Origin: Stieleria sedimenti
GTDB lineage: Bacteria; Planctomycetota; Planctomycetia; Pirellulales; Pirellulaceae
Reading direction: 5' to 3'
DNA: 50,608 bases
Assembly: GCF_025060895.1 (NCBI RefSeq)
Contig: NZ_JANZKV010000054.1
Span: 1-50,608 of the forward strand
Shown here: in pieces, positions 29,001 to 37,094 of the stretch
How the letters are laid out: each line of letters opens with the position of its first letter
Position numbering within the stretch: the stretch's first letter is position 1
Program-made: the position numbers and the translations under genes
Notes under the pieces: model-generated
What the model was told of the DNA's origin: nothing
Seen by the model: the letters and a program-made list of their open reading frames with translations, nothing else
Database searches by the model: none

Positions 29001-29738
29001 CAGCATTTCGGGATCGACGATGACCTGCAATTCGTCTTCCAATCCGCCGATCACGTTGGACTGGGAAACGCCGGGGACACGTTCAAAGCGGGCTTCGATT
29101 TCGTCTTCGGCAAACCGTCTCAGCTTGGTCACGTCCAGATCATCCGGCGGCAACAGTTCCTCGACCTCGGGGTGTTCCTTGGCCAACAGACGCAGCCGCA
29201 GCATGACCAGTCCCACGTTGTGGGCGTGGCGTGCCGGTGCGATTATTTCGACCAGCTCGGGATGCCGGGCTTCAAATGCCTGGAACTGTTCGTCGGTCGG
29301 GCGACGCGTGCTGAAGATGAACCAGGCGATCGGCCGGTCGGAGGCGTTGGCCGTCGTGATCACCGGTTCGTCGGAATCCTCGGGATACTCGGGCACCTGT
29401 TGCAGTCGGCTGTTGACCTTCAACAACGCCTCCTCCATGTTGGTACCGACCAGGAATTCGAGCGTGATGGTGCCTTTGGAATCCGCGCTCTCGGACGTCA
29501 TCTTCGTGACGCCTTCGACGCTCTTGAGCTGTTCCTCCTGCTCCATCGTGATTTCTTGCTCCACCTCCTGCGGGCTCGCTCCCGGCCAAGTCGTCTCGAT
29601 GGTGATCGTTGGGATCTGGACTTCCGGCGTCAATTGCATCGGCATCCGCGTCAGTGCGACGACGCCGAACAGGGAGACCAGCAAGACGGCGACGCTGACT
29701 TTGACCGGGTTTTTGACGAAGGCTTCAATGAGTGCCAT
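26046..29738 (-). CDS. RND efflux transporter permease subunit
   Basis: This inner-membrane proton-driven pump (1230 aa, AcrB/CusA superfamily) exports drugs or other compounds from the periplasm or cytosol with a membrane-fusion protein and an outer-membrane channel. The N-terminal transmembrane helix (VSVAVLLVSLFGVVALTRMP) is followed by the porter domain signature TIETTWPGASPQEVEQEIT. TM4 has VGMLVDNAVVVLENVYRHF, with one of the two Asp of the DD pair of AcrB replaced by Asn. The second half repeats the fold. The last ~80 residues are a hydrophilic Ser/Pro/Arg-rich tail beyond the usual length. Its ATG overlaps the end of the hlyD-type gene by 14 bp, indicating coupling. No TolC-type gene is in the window. 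Confidence 0.95.
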   Translation of the reverse strand: MALIEAFVKNPVKVSVAVLLVSLFGVVALTRMPMQLTPEVQIPTITIETTWPGASPQEVEQEITMEQEEQLKSVEGVTKMTSESADSKGTITLEFLVGTNMEEALLKVNSRLQQVPEYPEDSDEPVITTANASDRPIAWFIFSTRRPTDEQFQAFEARHPELVEIIAPARHAHNVGLVMLRLRLLAKEHPEVEELLPPDDLDVTKLRRFAEDEIEARFERVPGVSQSNVIGGLEDELQVIVDPEMLAARQLTLADVRNVLQGQNKDTSAGDFWEGKRRWVVRAMGQFRSPEQVEQQLLSVTDGAPVFVRDVAKVELGYKKPDGLVRRFGESSIAINCLRETDANVLDVMDGLRAAKRDIDENILKPRGLQLTQVYDETEYIYSSIDLVQQNIFIGGALTMIVLMLFLHLGVRTIVTIPLIIASSLAAAYLSPLFFLICIAIILVAGFWFARGALVVALAIPTSIIASFLVLGVLGRSLNVISLAGLAFAVGMLVDNAVVVLENVYRHFKSGESAVTAAVRGTQEVWGAIAASTITTVAVFLPIVFVQEEAGQLFRDIALAISAAVALSLLISMSVIPTAASRLFQSQPDRDDPSGQSSQQSTHRITQFILWPVHALGETFVRGTVGLNDWIQRGMLRRLGVAVTLVLLALGISWSFWPKVEYLPTGNRNLVFGILLPPPGYNLDQLTAAGKTVETALRPYWDVDPESPEAAALDFPAIGDFFFVARGRQVFMGIRAYDGQRAGELVPLVQQVGASMPGTFAVAKQSSLFEQGLTAGRTIEIEITGPDLIKLVALGGQTIGKVKQIMPTAQARPIPSLDLSSPEIHITPKLVQAAQMGVSSRDLGFSANCLIDGAYAGDYYLDGKKIDLTIVGELKYADTTQEIEALPIATPGGQLIPLAALAKVELASGPEQVNHRERVRAITIEVSPPPEIALEDAMEQIRREIVQPLTESGQLGGGYQVNLAGTADKLSKMQATFLGQWSGWNLDSLISVLTSQFVLVILITYLLMAALFESWLYPLVIILTVPLGAVGGILGLNLLNVYLSMTGQLTQQLDILTMLGFVILVGTVVNNPILIVHQSLNHMREDAMSPRVAILESVRTRIRPIFMTTLTTVLGLFPLVLFPGAGSELYRGLGSVVLGGLLVSTVFTLVLVPTLFSLLLEAKAGLTRRLFGSPAETARQSAALPSQRRTVQLVEPGEPTKHVADSSRDLPTKDRAHEPASSVPASQDDR

Positions 29739-31041
29739 GCTCGTTGCCTCCGTTTGATTCGACCCGAGCAGGCTGTGATGGGGACTCCACGACGCGTGAG
29801 ATCACGACACGTTGTCCCGGCCGCAGGCGTTCGTTCCCTTCCACGACGACCCGCTGCCCCGCTTCGAGCGGCCCTTTGGCTTGGATCAGATTCGGCATCG
29901 CGACGCCGACTTCGATCGGGACCGGACGCACGCTGCCGCCACGTTGATCGCCATCGACGACATAAACCAGCGGCTGCGGGCCGCCCAAGACCAACGCGTT
30001 CTTGGGAACCATGATCGCACTCTGCTTCGCGCCGATGGGCAATTCGACCCGGGCATACATCCCCGCCTTGAGCAGCGGCCCGTCGGCGGTGATCGTGTTC
30101 TTGACTCGAATCTTGACGGGGAAGGTTCTGGACTTCGCGTCGGCTTGGGGAATGACGGTGGTGATCTCACCGGTAAAGACCTCGTCTGGAAGCGCGGGCA
30201 CATCGACGCGGACGGTCGCCCCCGGTTTGATGTGTGCGGCATGCTGCTCGACGACATAGGCCAGGACTTCGACTTCGTCCAATGCCACCACCTCCATCAC
30301 CGGGTCGCCACTGCTGACCCACGTTCCTTCATCGACGTGCTCGATGACCACGTATCCGTCGAAACGCGACATGACGGTGTATTTTTTGATCCGGTCCTTG
30401 ATGCGATCCACCATCGCTTGCTGAAAAGCGACCTGTGCCCGCGCCTGGGCGATCCGCTCCGACCGCGGCCCTTCGACGATCAGATCGTAGGCGGCCTTGA
30501 GCTCCAGATAGACCTGTTCGGACTGGCTGGCCCGAGCCTTGACCTGCTCATATTCTTCCGGCGATGCAGAATTCGACGTCCGCAGCTGTTGCAAGCGAGT
30601 CAATTGTGCCCGGCCAAACTCCATGTCCGCCTTGGCCCCCAACATCTTTGCCTTGGCTTGTTCAATTTCGTTCGGTCGCGAACCCGCCTCAAGTTCGGCA
30701 AGCTCTTGATTTCGCAAATCCAGTTCGGCCTCGGCGGCGGCGAGTTCCAATTCGATCGTTGCGGTCAGCAGCTTGGCCAGTGGCGCGCCCTCCGCGACGC
30801 GTTCTCCTTCGTGAACGACCAGTTCGACCACACGTCCGTCCACGGCGCTGCCCACGACGGCACGCTTAAGCGGCATCACGGTGGCAACAAAGGTTTGGCC
30901 GGCGGCGACATCCATCTGCACCACTTCGGCGACGGCCACCGGTGCGGGCGGTGGCTGTTGAGCGTGCGCGTCATGAACGGCGACAGTCACCGCGAGCCAG
31001 AAGAGTACAATTAAACAGACACGAGAGCGTTTCATTTTCAT
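29725..31041 (-). CDS. HlyD/AcrA-type efflux periplasmic adaptor
   Basis: This membrane-fusion protein links the RND pump to an outer-membrane channel. The ATG at 31041 (MKMKRSRVC) is chosen because it begins a signal peptide ending HDAHAQQ; the frame is open further upstream without a better start. The lipoyl-type half-motif (VDGRVVELVVHEGERVAEGAPL) is followed by a long alpha-helical hairpin (residues ~90-190). Then come the second lipoyl half (SRFDGYVVIEHVDEGTWV), a beta-barrel domain and a membrane-proximal domain with KNALVLGG. It overlaps the pump gene by 14 bp. Upstream, 76 bp away, lies marR on the same strand. Confidence 0.93.
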   Translation of the reverse strand: MKMKRSRVCLIVLFWLAVTVAVHDAHAQQPPPAPVAVAEVVQMDVAAGQTFVATVMPLKRAVVGSAVDGRVVELVVHEGERVAEGAPLAKLLTATIELELAAAEAELDLRNQELAELEAGSRPNEIEQAKAKMLGAKADMEFGRAQLTRLQQLRTSNSASPEEYEQVKARASQSEQVYLELKAAYDLIVEGPRSERIAQARAQVAFQQAMVDRIKDRIKKYTVMSRFDGYVVIEHVDEGTWVSSGDPVMEVVALDEVEVLAYVVEQHAAHIKPGATVRVDVPALPDEVFTGEITTVIPQADAKSRTFPVKIRVKNTITADGPLLKAGMYARVELPIGAKQSAIMVPKNALVLGGPQPLVYVVDGDQRGGSVRPVPIEVGVAMPNLIQAKGPLEAGQRVVVEGNERLRPGQRVVISRVVESPSQPARVESNGGNEHGTH

Positions 31042-31117
31042 CAGCTCGGACAGTGCGGATGCGTCATGGAACATGGAAACATGGCGACGCCATTGGCGGT
31101 GGGGAATTCGTAGCCGG

Positions 31118-31600
31118 CTATCGGTCGAACAACTCTGCCGGCGGTTGCAGCAATAAATTTTCGTGGACCCGACCGAGTAGCTTCTTGAGCGTGGCTTGCT
31201 GCCGATCGGTCAATCCATCGGTGGCCCGTGCGCGAATCACTTTTGCACAGTCGACGATCTTGGCCCAAACCGGTTTCGATTTCGCCGTCGCACCGATCAA
31301 CTTGCGGCGACGATCGGTCGGGCAGGGGCGACGCCGGATCAATCCGTCGCGTTCCATCCGATCGAGAATACGAACCAACGTCGGCGGCTCGATCATCATC
31401 TTGCCGGCCAACTCGGCTTGCGAAAGCTCGCCCTCCAATGCCAGCCAACCGAGCACTTGCGACTGGCGGAACGTGATCCCGTAGGGCACCAGGGCGTCAT
31501 TGAACGCGCGGTGGTAACGCTGTGTCGTCACGGTCAGCCAATAACCGATACTCTCGTCAAAATCATAGTCCAACACGGGCCGACTCCGGAGCCGAGACAA
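31118..31600 (-). CDS. MarR family transcriptional regulator
   Basis: The 160-residue winged-helix regulator has the typical MarR order: an N-terminal dimer helix (YWLTVTTQRYHRAFNDALVP), a recognition helix region (LSQAELAGKMMIEPPTLVRI), the wing (LIRRRPCPTDRRRKLIGAT), and a C-terminal dimer helix (LTDRQQATLKKLLGRV). The start is TTG 31600, with a GTG at codon 8 as the alternative. The TTG lies right beside the palindromic operator 31604-31625, whose AGCAGG part serves as ribosome site. The regulator therefore most likely represses its own operon (marR, adaptor, pump, acyltransferase) and is released by a small ligand, as in other MarR-controlled pumps. Confidence 0.92.
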   Translation of the reverse strand: MSRLRSRPVLDYDFDESIGYWLTVTTQRYHRAFNDALVPYGITFRQSQVLGWLALEGELSQAELAGKMMIEPPTLVRILDRMERDGLIRRRPCPTDRRRKLIGATAKSKPVWAKIVDCAKVIRARATDGLTDRQQATLKKLLGRVHENLLLQPPAELFDR

Positions 31601-31603
31601 TTC

Positions 31604-31625
31604 GTTAGCCTGCTAACTATTAGCG
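31604..31625. promoter_or_regulatory. Probable MarR operator (overlapping palindromes)
   Basis: The segment 31604-31617 is the perfect palindrome GTTAGC-CT-GCTAAC. It shares its right half with a second one, GCTAA-CTA-TTAGC (31612-31624). The site is 4 nt before the marR start and overlaps its ribosome site. The size and half-site (TTAGC) fit a MarR dimer site, and overlapping copies fit cooperative binding of two dimers. Confidence 0.7.
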
Positions 31626-31782
31626 TTGCGGCACAATCGCTTGTCAAGTCGTTGCGCCCCGCTTTGGAGGGATTCGATTCGGTCCGTGGAGGAGCCTTCG
31701 ACCGAGGGCAGCCATCTGAATTGCCACGGTAAGCTACAATCCGGCCTCGAACGACACCCCACCGTCATTCAGGAGTACGACC

Positions 31783-32862
31783 ATGAGCGACCGCTTGAAA
31801 GTTGTTGGAATCAATTTTGATCATTTTCACATGGGTGACCTGTTGCGGATGGCGCACGAGCATCCGGAGGCGGAACTGGTGGGGATCTGTGATGAACATC
31901 CCGAACGCATGCGGGATGCGATCAAGACCTTCCAGATACCGCAGGACAGGGTGCATAGCGATCCGCAAACGTTGTTTGATTCGACCCCGGCGGACTTGGC
32001 GATCCTGTGTCCGGCCGCTTCGAAACACGGTGATTGGGTGGAACGGATCGCGCCGTTCGGCTGCGACCTGTTGGTCGAAAAACCCTTCGCCGGATCACTG
32101 GCCGAGGCCGATCGGATGATCGCCGCGTGCCAATCGGCCGGCGTCCGTCTGGCGATCAATTGGCCCTTGGCCTGGGTCGCCTCGCACCGGATGGCCAAAC
32201 GCTTGATCGACGAGGGGCGAATCGGTCAATGCATTGAGGTGCACTACTATGGCGGCAACCGCGGCCCGCTTTGGCACGTGGCCGATAAAGTCGAACGAAC
32301 CGCCGAGCAGGTCCGGCAAGCCAAACCGACCAGTTGGTTTTACAAGCAGAGTCACGGCGGAGGATCGTTGCTCGATTACCTCGGTTACGGCACCACGCTG
32401 GGAACTTGGTACATGGATGGACGGCGACCGATCGAAGTCGCCGCGATGGTCGACCGGCCCGCCGGATTGGAAGTCGACGAACACAGCGTGGTCGTGGCTC
32501 GCTATGAAACCGGACTCTCCAAATTCGAGACCCGCTGGGGAACCTTCACCGACCCCTGGACGCATCAACCCCAACCCAAGTGCGGCTTCGTCCTGGTCGG
32601 CACCGAAGGGACGATTTCCAGCTACGACTATGACACGTCGATGCGGGTGCAAACACGCGATTGCCCCGAAGGCCGATTGATCCAGCCAGATCCGTTGGTG
32701 GCGCCCCTGCAAAATCCGATTCAATACATGGTCGACGTGATTCAAAACAACCGCCAAATCGACGGCCCCTTGTCGACCCGGATCAGTCGCATCGGCCAGC
32801 AGATCGTCGACGCCGCCGTGCTCAGCGCCCGCGAACAGCGTACGGTTCCCTTGTCCGAGTGA
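31783..32862 (+). CDS. Gfo/Idh/MocA family oxidoreductase
   Basis: The 359-residue protein has an N-terminal NAD(P)-binding Rossmann domain (VVGINFDHFHMGDLLRMA in place of the usual GxGxxG, then LVGICDEHPERM). The conserved VEKPFAGSLAEADRM carries the EKP motif typical of the family. The C-terminal alpha/beta domain has GGGSLLDYLGYG, where the catalytic H of the family DxxxH motif appears to be replaced by tyrosine. Members oxidise or reduce sugars and polyols, and they are expanded in planctomycetes. The substrate is unknown. The ATG at 31783 is preceded by CAGGAG, a strong ribosome site. It is divergent from marR and appears monocistronic. Confidence 0.9.
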   Translation: MSDRLKVVGINFDHFHMGDLLRMAHEHPEAELVGICDEHPERMRDAIKTFQIPQDRVHSDPQTLFDSTPADLAILCPAASKHGDWVERIAPFGCDLLVEKPFAGSLAEADRMIAACQSAGVRLAINWPLAWVASHRMAKRLIDEGRIGQCIEVHYYGGNRGPLWHVADKVERTAEQVRQAKPTSWFYKQSHGGGSLLDYLGYGTTLGTWYMDGRRPIEVAAMVDRPAGLEVDEHSVVVARYETGLSKFETRWGTFTDPWTHQPQPKCGFVLVGTEGTISSYDYDTSMRVQTRDCPEGRLIQPDPLVAPLQNPIQYMVDVIQNNRQIDGPLSTRISRIGQQIVDAAVLSAREQRTVPLSE

Positions 32863-32950
32863 TCCAAATCTCGCCGCAAGCCCTCGGGATGTCGATTTTA
32901 TAAGTGACGGATTTGATCGTGGCGGAAGGCGCTAAGACTTTCGCAGCGCC

Positions 32951-33020
32951 GGCCCTCTCTGGCGTTTGCTTGCTGCGCAAACGCCGTCTCTCTCAGGGGG
33001 GATCTAAATTGGTTGCCAAA
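32951..33020. repeat. Second copy of the 8474-8546 repeat
   Basis: The 42 nt from 32951 to 32992 equal 8474-8515 exactly, including the GGCGTTTGC/GCAAACGCC hairpin. The flanking ATCTAAA and GGTTGCCAAA are kept with small changes. It lies in the 702-bp gap after the Gfo/Idh gene. Confidence 0.85.
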
Positions 33021-33564
33021 GCCTGCAGAAAATGAATCGACGTCCTCCGGGATACGGGATTCGCTGACGCTACTCCTTCCACAGTCAACGGGGTGTTGCT
33101 TGTTCGTCGAAGGGCGCGAGCCCACTGGTGTTTCAAGGTGTTTTCGCGCCGAAACCGGACCGCTACCGGGCTGTCGATTGAAGCCCGTACGCGTTAGCAA
33201 GGGGCCACTCGGCGTCACTGGCTAACGCGGCGCCACTCGGTAGCCCGTCGCACCTGACATGATCGCGTTGAATTCCTGAAGACCGACTAAATCGACAGCC
33301 CGCTCGTGCCGTTCCGCTCACACCTGGGACACTTTGGAAGGGGAGTCGAATTGCACGCGAAATCTTCATGTCAGGAAAGATCTCGATTTCGGCATCAGCC
33401 CACGACCCGCAACAAGAGAACGACGGCGTGTATTCCGCCGGTCTCTGAAACGGCATGATTCACGCATTGTTTTGATCGACCCACGCGATTTAAATCGTTC
33501 TGAACGCAAATCAATCGATTGACGTGGCGGAGTCAATTTTCAAACGTGAGAAAAGACGGAAGCA
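33021..33564. other. Repeat-rich spacer without a supportable gene
   Basis: The gap holds a degenerate arm of the GGGCGCGAGCCC repeat (33112-33125). It also holds a hairpin CGCGTTAGC/GCTAACGCG (33190-33198 and 33221-33229), and a wider inverted pair GGGCTGTCGATT (33168-33179) with AATCGACAGCCC (33290-33301). A 62-codon frame at 33334-33522 has no ribosome site and no protein-like pattern. The rest, up to the next start at 33565, shows nothing I can name. Confidence 0.55.
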
Positions 33565-33972
33565 ATGGAATTACTCATGCCGAAGCGCCGGTACGTTGAC
33601 CGGCTCCCTGTGAAATCCAGTTCGCCGTCCCGAGTGGTGGCGTCACTGATTTGGCGATTGCTGGAATCCGGTCCCACCTCACTGGGGATCTGTTGCCTGC
33701 TGATCGCGTTTGTCTCGGTGCACGATGCAGCGTTGATCGTCACGAATCATGAAGTGATTTATGAGATGGAACAGAACCCGATCGGGGTCTGGCTGCTCGA
33801 ACTGCAAGACGGCCAGGTATGGCTGTTCGTGACGGTCAAGTTGATCTGCACGGCGCTCGTTTGTGCCGTGCTGATCACGCTCTACAAACACCAGCGGCGA
33901 ATGGCGATGACCGTTGCCGCAAGCTTGGTTTGTTTTCAGCTGTCTCTGCTCTGTTACTTATCGGTTGGCTGA
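33565..33972 (+). CDS. Small integral membrane protein, function unknown
   Basis: Not recognised as a named family. The 135-residue product has three likely transmembrane segments: TSLGICCLLIAFVSVHDAAL, QVWLFVTVKLICTALVCAVL, and MTVAASLVCFQLSLLCYLSV. A basic N-terminus (PKRRYVDRLPVK) precedes them, and a central MEQNPIGVWLL loop lies between the first two. The start may be ATG 33565 or ATG 33577; the second has a better-spaced GGA. The next gene starts 14 bp after its stop, so both are probably cotranscribed and may work together at the membrane. Confidence 0.7.
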   Translation: MELLMPKRRYVDRLPVKSSSPSRVVASLIWRLLESGPTSLGICCLLIAFVSVHDAALIVTNHEVIYEMEQNPIGVWLLELQDGQVWLFVTVKLICTALVCAVLITLYKHQRRMAMTVAASLVCFQLSLLCYLSVG

Positions 33973-33986
33973 GAGTGTCTAAACCG

Positions 33987-35144
33987 ATGCGATTCCAGGA
34001 AACGTGGATGACTTGGAAACAAGTGATGGACTTCGTCGCGTTGTGGGGCCTGCTGCTCGGCGGAGTACTCGTGCTCGCCGGCGCCGAAGCAATCGTAATT
34101 TGGGGGAGCGGATTTCGATATCAGCCCGTCACCGAAACTCGGTCGGTGTGGTTCGAGGACCTGTCCTTTAACCGGCCTACCGGCATGGCGGCAGTCGTCG
34201 TGCGTTCCAAATTGAACGCACAGGCCGAGGGGATCAAGTCGGATATCGTCCTGATGAATCTCAAGACGCACGAAGCCATTTCGCTGAACGCGCATCATCT
34301 GCAACCGCTCGCAGTGGCTCTGTCCCCCGACGCATCAACGATCGCGGTGGTCGGTGCCGATGCGCGGGTTCGGTTGATGACCGGCGTGACGCCGATGGCC
34401 CATGCCAAGATGATGACGGAAATCAAAACCATCGATGCTGCAACGTTTCACGACCCCATTCAATTGCTGTTTTCACCCGACGGCGAAAAACTGGCGGCTA
34501 TCAACGAAAATGACGTCTGGGTCTGGAGTTTGACCGAAAACCGTTTGCTTCATCAACACCAACATCACCGCGTGCCCCGAACCGGAACCCAAAAGGCACT
34601 GGCCTTTTCCGCCGATTCCCAACGCATCATTTCGGGGAATCCCGACGGAGGCATCTCGATTCGAGACCTCAAATCGGGCAAACTCTTGAAGCGGATCGCA
34701 TCGAGCGAACGTTCGATTTTTGACGCCGCTTTCTTTGAACAAGGTCGATTGCTGGTGGTGATGAACAACGGCGCACCGTACGAGATTTTGCTCTATCCCG
34801 TTGATTCCGGGCCCGGCAACGCCGACACAAGCCGTTGGACCTGCAGGGCATCGGCACCGATCGTGGCGATCGACGAGCGGGGAGACTGGGCGGCGATCAC
34901 CTCGTACCGTCACGGCAAGCATCTGATTTGCATCCTCGATCTGCAGACGGGAACCGAACAATCCGTTTTGCCAGGGCACACCACTCCGATCATGGGATTG
35001 GCAACAAGCGACCAAACGCTGTATTCCTGGGATTCAGGTGGGACGATCATCGAATGGGATATGAATGCCAAGACTCGAACACGGTCGTTCTCGATGCTCC
35101 AGTGGGTGTTGAATCCGATCGAAAACGCCTTGACCACACCGTGA
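33987..35144 (+). CDS. Membrane-anchored WD40-like beta-propeller protein
   Basis: The chosen start, ATG 33987, gives 385 aa (a GTG at 33975 is also possible). The frame is open further upstream but lies over the previous gene. One N-terminal membrane helix (FVALWGLLLGGVLVLAGAEA) is followed by WD40-like blades: PLAVALSPDASTIAVVGADA, PIQLLFSPDGEKLAAINEND with VWVWSL, ALAFSADSQRIISGNPDG, and finally HTTPIMGLATSDQTLYSWDS. Such propellers bind other proteins, and no enzyme motif is seen. The topology suggests that the propeller faces the periplasm. The partner is unknown, though the small membrane protein just upstream is a candidate. Confidence 0.78.
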   Translation: MRFQETWMTWKQVMDFVALWGLLLGGVLVLAGAEAIVIWGSGFRYQPVTETRSVWFEDLSFNRPTGMAAVVVRSKLNAQAEGIKSDIVLMNLKTHEAISLNAHHLQPLAVALSPDASTIAVVGADARVRLMTGVTPMAHAKMMTEIKTIDAATFHDPIQLLFSPDGEKLAAINENDVWVWSLTENRLLHQHQHHRVPRTGTQKALAFSADSQRIISGNPDGGISIRDLKSGKLLKRIASSERSIFDAAFFEQGRLLVVMNNGAPYEILLYPVDSGPGNADTSRWTCRASAPIVAIDERGDWAAITSYRHGKHLICILDLQTGTEQSVLPGHTTPIMGLATSDQTLYSWDSGGTIIEWDMNAKTRTRSFSMLQWVLNPIENALTTP

Positions 35145-35257
35145 ACCCCGGCAACCGGCCCACCACTAGACCATAAACGGTTGCCCCGTCACCGAGCGAG
35201 TCTCCTCTGGACTACAATCGCCAACGAAAAACTTCGTCCGTCACGAGGAGATTGGTC

Positions 35258-37012
35258 ATGGCGCAGAGGGATCGCAGCGGGATGAAATGGTTGATCAATG
35301 GCGTGACCATCGATCGACGAGTGCAATCACCGGGCCGACCCCTCGTTGCGACCTCGCGACGACGTCGACTCGTCGGCGAACCATTGGAGCCACGGCATCT
35401 GCTTGCGATCCTGGCGGTTGCACCGAGTGGCGACACCATGCCGGGGCTGGAATTCGAATCGGCCTGCGACGCGGCGCCGATCAACGCCTCGGGGATCGCT
35501 GCGACGGCAAACGCGACGACTCCTTTGGTGGAGTACTTCTTGACCGCACGGGATGCCGAAGATCAATTGCTTCCCGTGGTCAACGGCGAAGTCGAAGTGG
35601 GGGTCGGTATCGAGAACTCATTCTTTCTGGAAGTCGCGTATTCAGACCTCCGCACCTTCGGCGATGACACGGGAGCCTTTGGCGTCCACGTGAATCTGGA
35701 TGTCAACCAACCCGGCTTGCTGCGACCTGTCCTGCGCGAAACACAACGCATCATTTTCGGCGCAGAGATTTTCAGTGCTTCATCGGGTTCGGTTGCGTTC
35801 ACGATGGAGGGTGCGTCGCAATCCTACGTCGCCGATCTGGCGGACCTGTCCAACGAACCGTTCGAAGAAGTCAAGGCGGCGCTCCAACTGCTGGGATATC
35901 AACCGTCGCAATATCAGGTGACCGGACTGTCGTCGAGTGACTTGTTGATCGAAATTCGATTCGTCGATCCCGCCTTCGCGAATATGGACCTTCCCGACTT
36001 GATCGTCACGAGCCATTTCGACGTCGCGGTCCCGACGTCCGTCGAAGAGTTCAGTCCCCTGTTGGCCGACGGCGTCACGCCCAATTCTGAAGCGGTCCGT
36101 TTTAATCTTGACACGCGCAGCCGAACGTTCAACAACAATCAACGCTTCTACACGCTTCTCAATCGCGGCAATTTTGACCTGGCATCGGGGTTCGTCGATG
36201 TTGGCGGGACGGGCTTGATTCCGGGTGCGTCTGGCGGGATTCGAAGCCTGACAAACGATGGGCAATTCATTGAGCCGTTTGACGTCTTTCGCGTTGAAGT
36301 TTTTCTGGCCGAACCGCTCCGTTCACCGCTGGTCATCGACACGGCACCCAGCCAAGGTGCCGACGCACTGCTGCTGTTTGGTGAAGACGTGGTCATTCCT
36401 GCGGAAGCCATTCTGCTGGACGCCGATGCGAGCGTCACGCTGGTGACGGCCGAACCGACGGTTCAACAAATCGTGATCAACGATGGTGCGGAAAGTCGGT
36501 CGCAAGTCACGTCGGTCGCGGTGACGTTCGGAGAGGAGCTGGAGTCGGCTCTCTTGCCCTCCGCGTTCTCGCTCGTCAACACGTCCACGTCGACTGCCGT
36601 TGGCATCGTCCATGTGGCTGCCAGCGTGATGGACGGGATGACCACCGCGACGCTTACCTTTGACGGCGCGAGCACGGTCGACCGGGGTGGCACCGGGGCA
36701 CAGGGGAATTCGCTGACCGACGGAAATTACCGGCTTCACATCGACGCCTCCGGCATCCGCTCCACCAGCGGCTTCGAAATGTTCAACGATGTTATTTTCG
36801 GCGAACAGCCGGTCGATGGCTTCTTCCGTCTCTACGGCGATAGCGACGGAGACCGCGATGTCGATGGCCAGGACTACGGACGCTTCGGATTGACGTTTCT
36901 CACGACCGCCGGCCAATCGAGATTCAACGCTCAACTGGATTCAGATGGCGACGGCGATGTCGACGGTCAAGACTACGGCAGGTTCGGACTGAATTTTCTG
37001 AAACGAATCTGA
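35258..37012 (+). CDS. Extracellular LEPR-XLL protein with dockerin-like C-terminus
   Basis: The product is 584 aa from ATG 35258 with a GAGGAG ribosome site. The N-terminus is very basic (TSRRRRLVGE) and then shows LEPRHLLA at residues 43-50, the LEPR-XLL motif found at the N-terminus of large planctomycete surface or secreted proteins. The middle is a beta-rich, acidic region without a recognised enzyme domain. The C-terminus has two dockerin/EF-hand-like Ca loops, DSDGDRDVDGQDYGRFGL and DSDGDGDVDGQDYGRFGL, separated by about 20 residues. This suggests binding to another surface protein. It appears monocistronic, and palindrome family 1 copy C follows it. Confidence 0.85.
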   Translation: MAQRDRSGMKWLINGVTIDRRVQSPGRPLVATSRRRRLVGEPLEPRHLLAILAVAPSGDTMPGLEFESACDAAPINASGIAATANATTPLVEYFLTARDAEDQLLPVVNGEVEVGVGIENSFFLEVAYSDLRTFGDDTGAFGVHVNLDVNQPGLLRPVLRETQRIIFGAEIFSASSGSVAFTMEGASQSYVADLADLSNEPFEEVKAALQLLGYQPSQYQVTGLSSSDLLIEIRFVDPAFANMDLPDLIVTSHFDVAVPTSVEEFSPLLADGVTPNSEAVRFNLDTRSRTFNNNQRFYTLLNRGNFDLASGFVDVGGTGLIPGASGGIRSLTNDGQFIEPFDVFRVEVFLAEPLRSPLVIDTAPSQGADALLLFGEDVVIPAEAILLDADASVTLVTAEPTVQQIVINDGAESRSQVTSVAVTFGEELESALLPSAFSLVNTSTSTAVGIVHVAASVMDGMTTATLTFDGASTVDRGGTGAQGNSLTDGNYRLHIDASGIRSTSGFEMFNDVIFGEQPVDGFFRLYGDSDGDRDVDGQDYGRFGLTFLTTAGQSRFNAQLDSDGDGDVDGQDYGRFGLNFLKRI

Positions 37013-37094
37013 CCCGCCCGCTCCATCGCCCGTGGTGTCACCGAAGAGGGCATCGGAATGCGTGTCATTGGAGGCCACAATGCATCCCGGATCG

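Noticed and set aside
33334-33522. 62-codon frame in the 33-kb spacer
   Set aside because: No ribosome site, no protein-like pattern, and it overlaps repeat-derived sequence.
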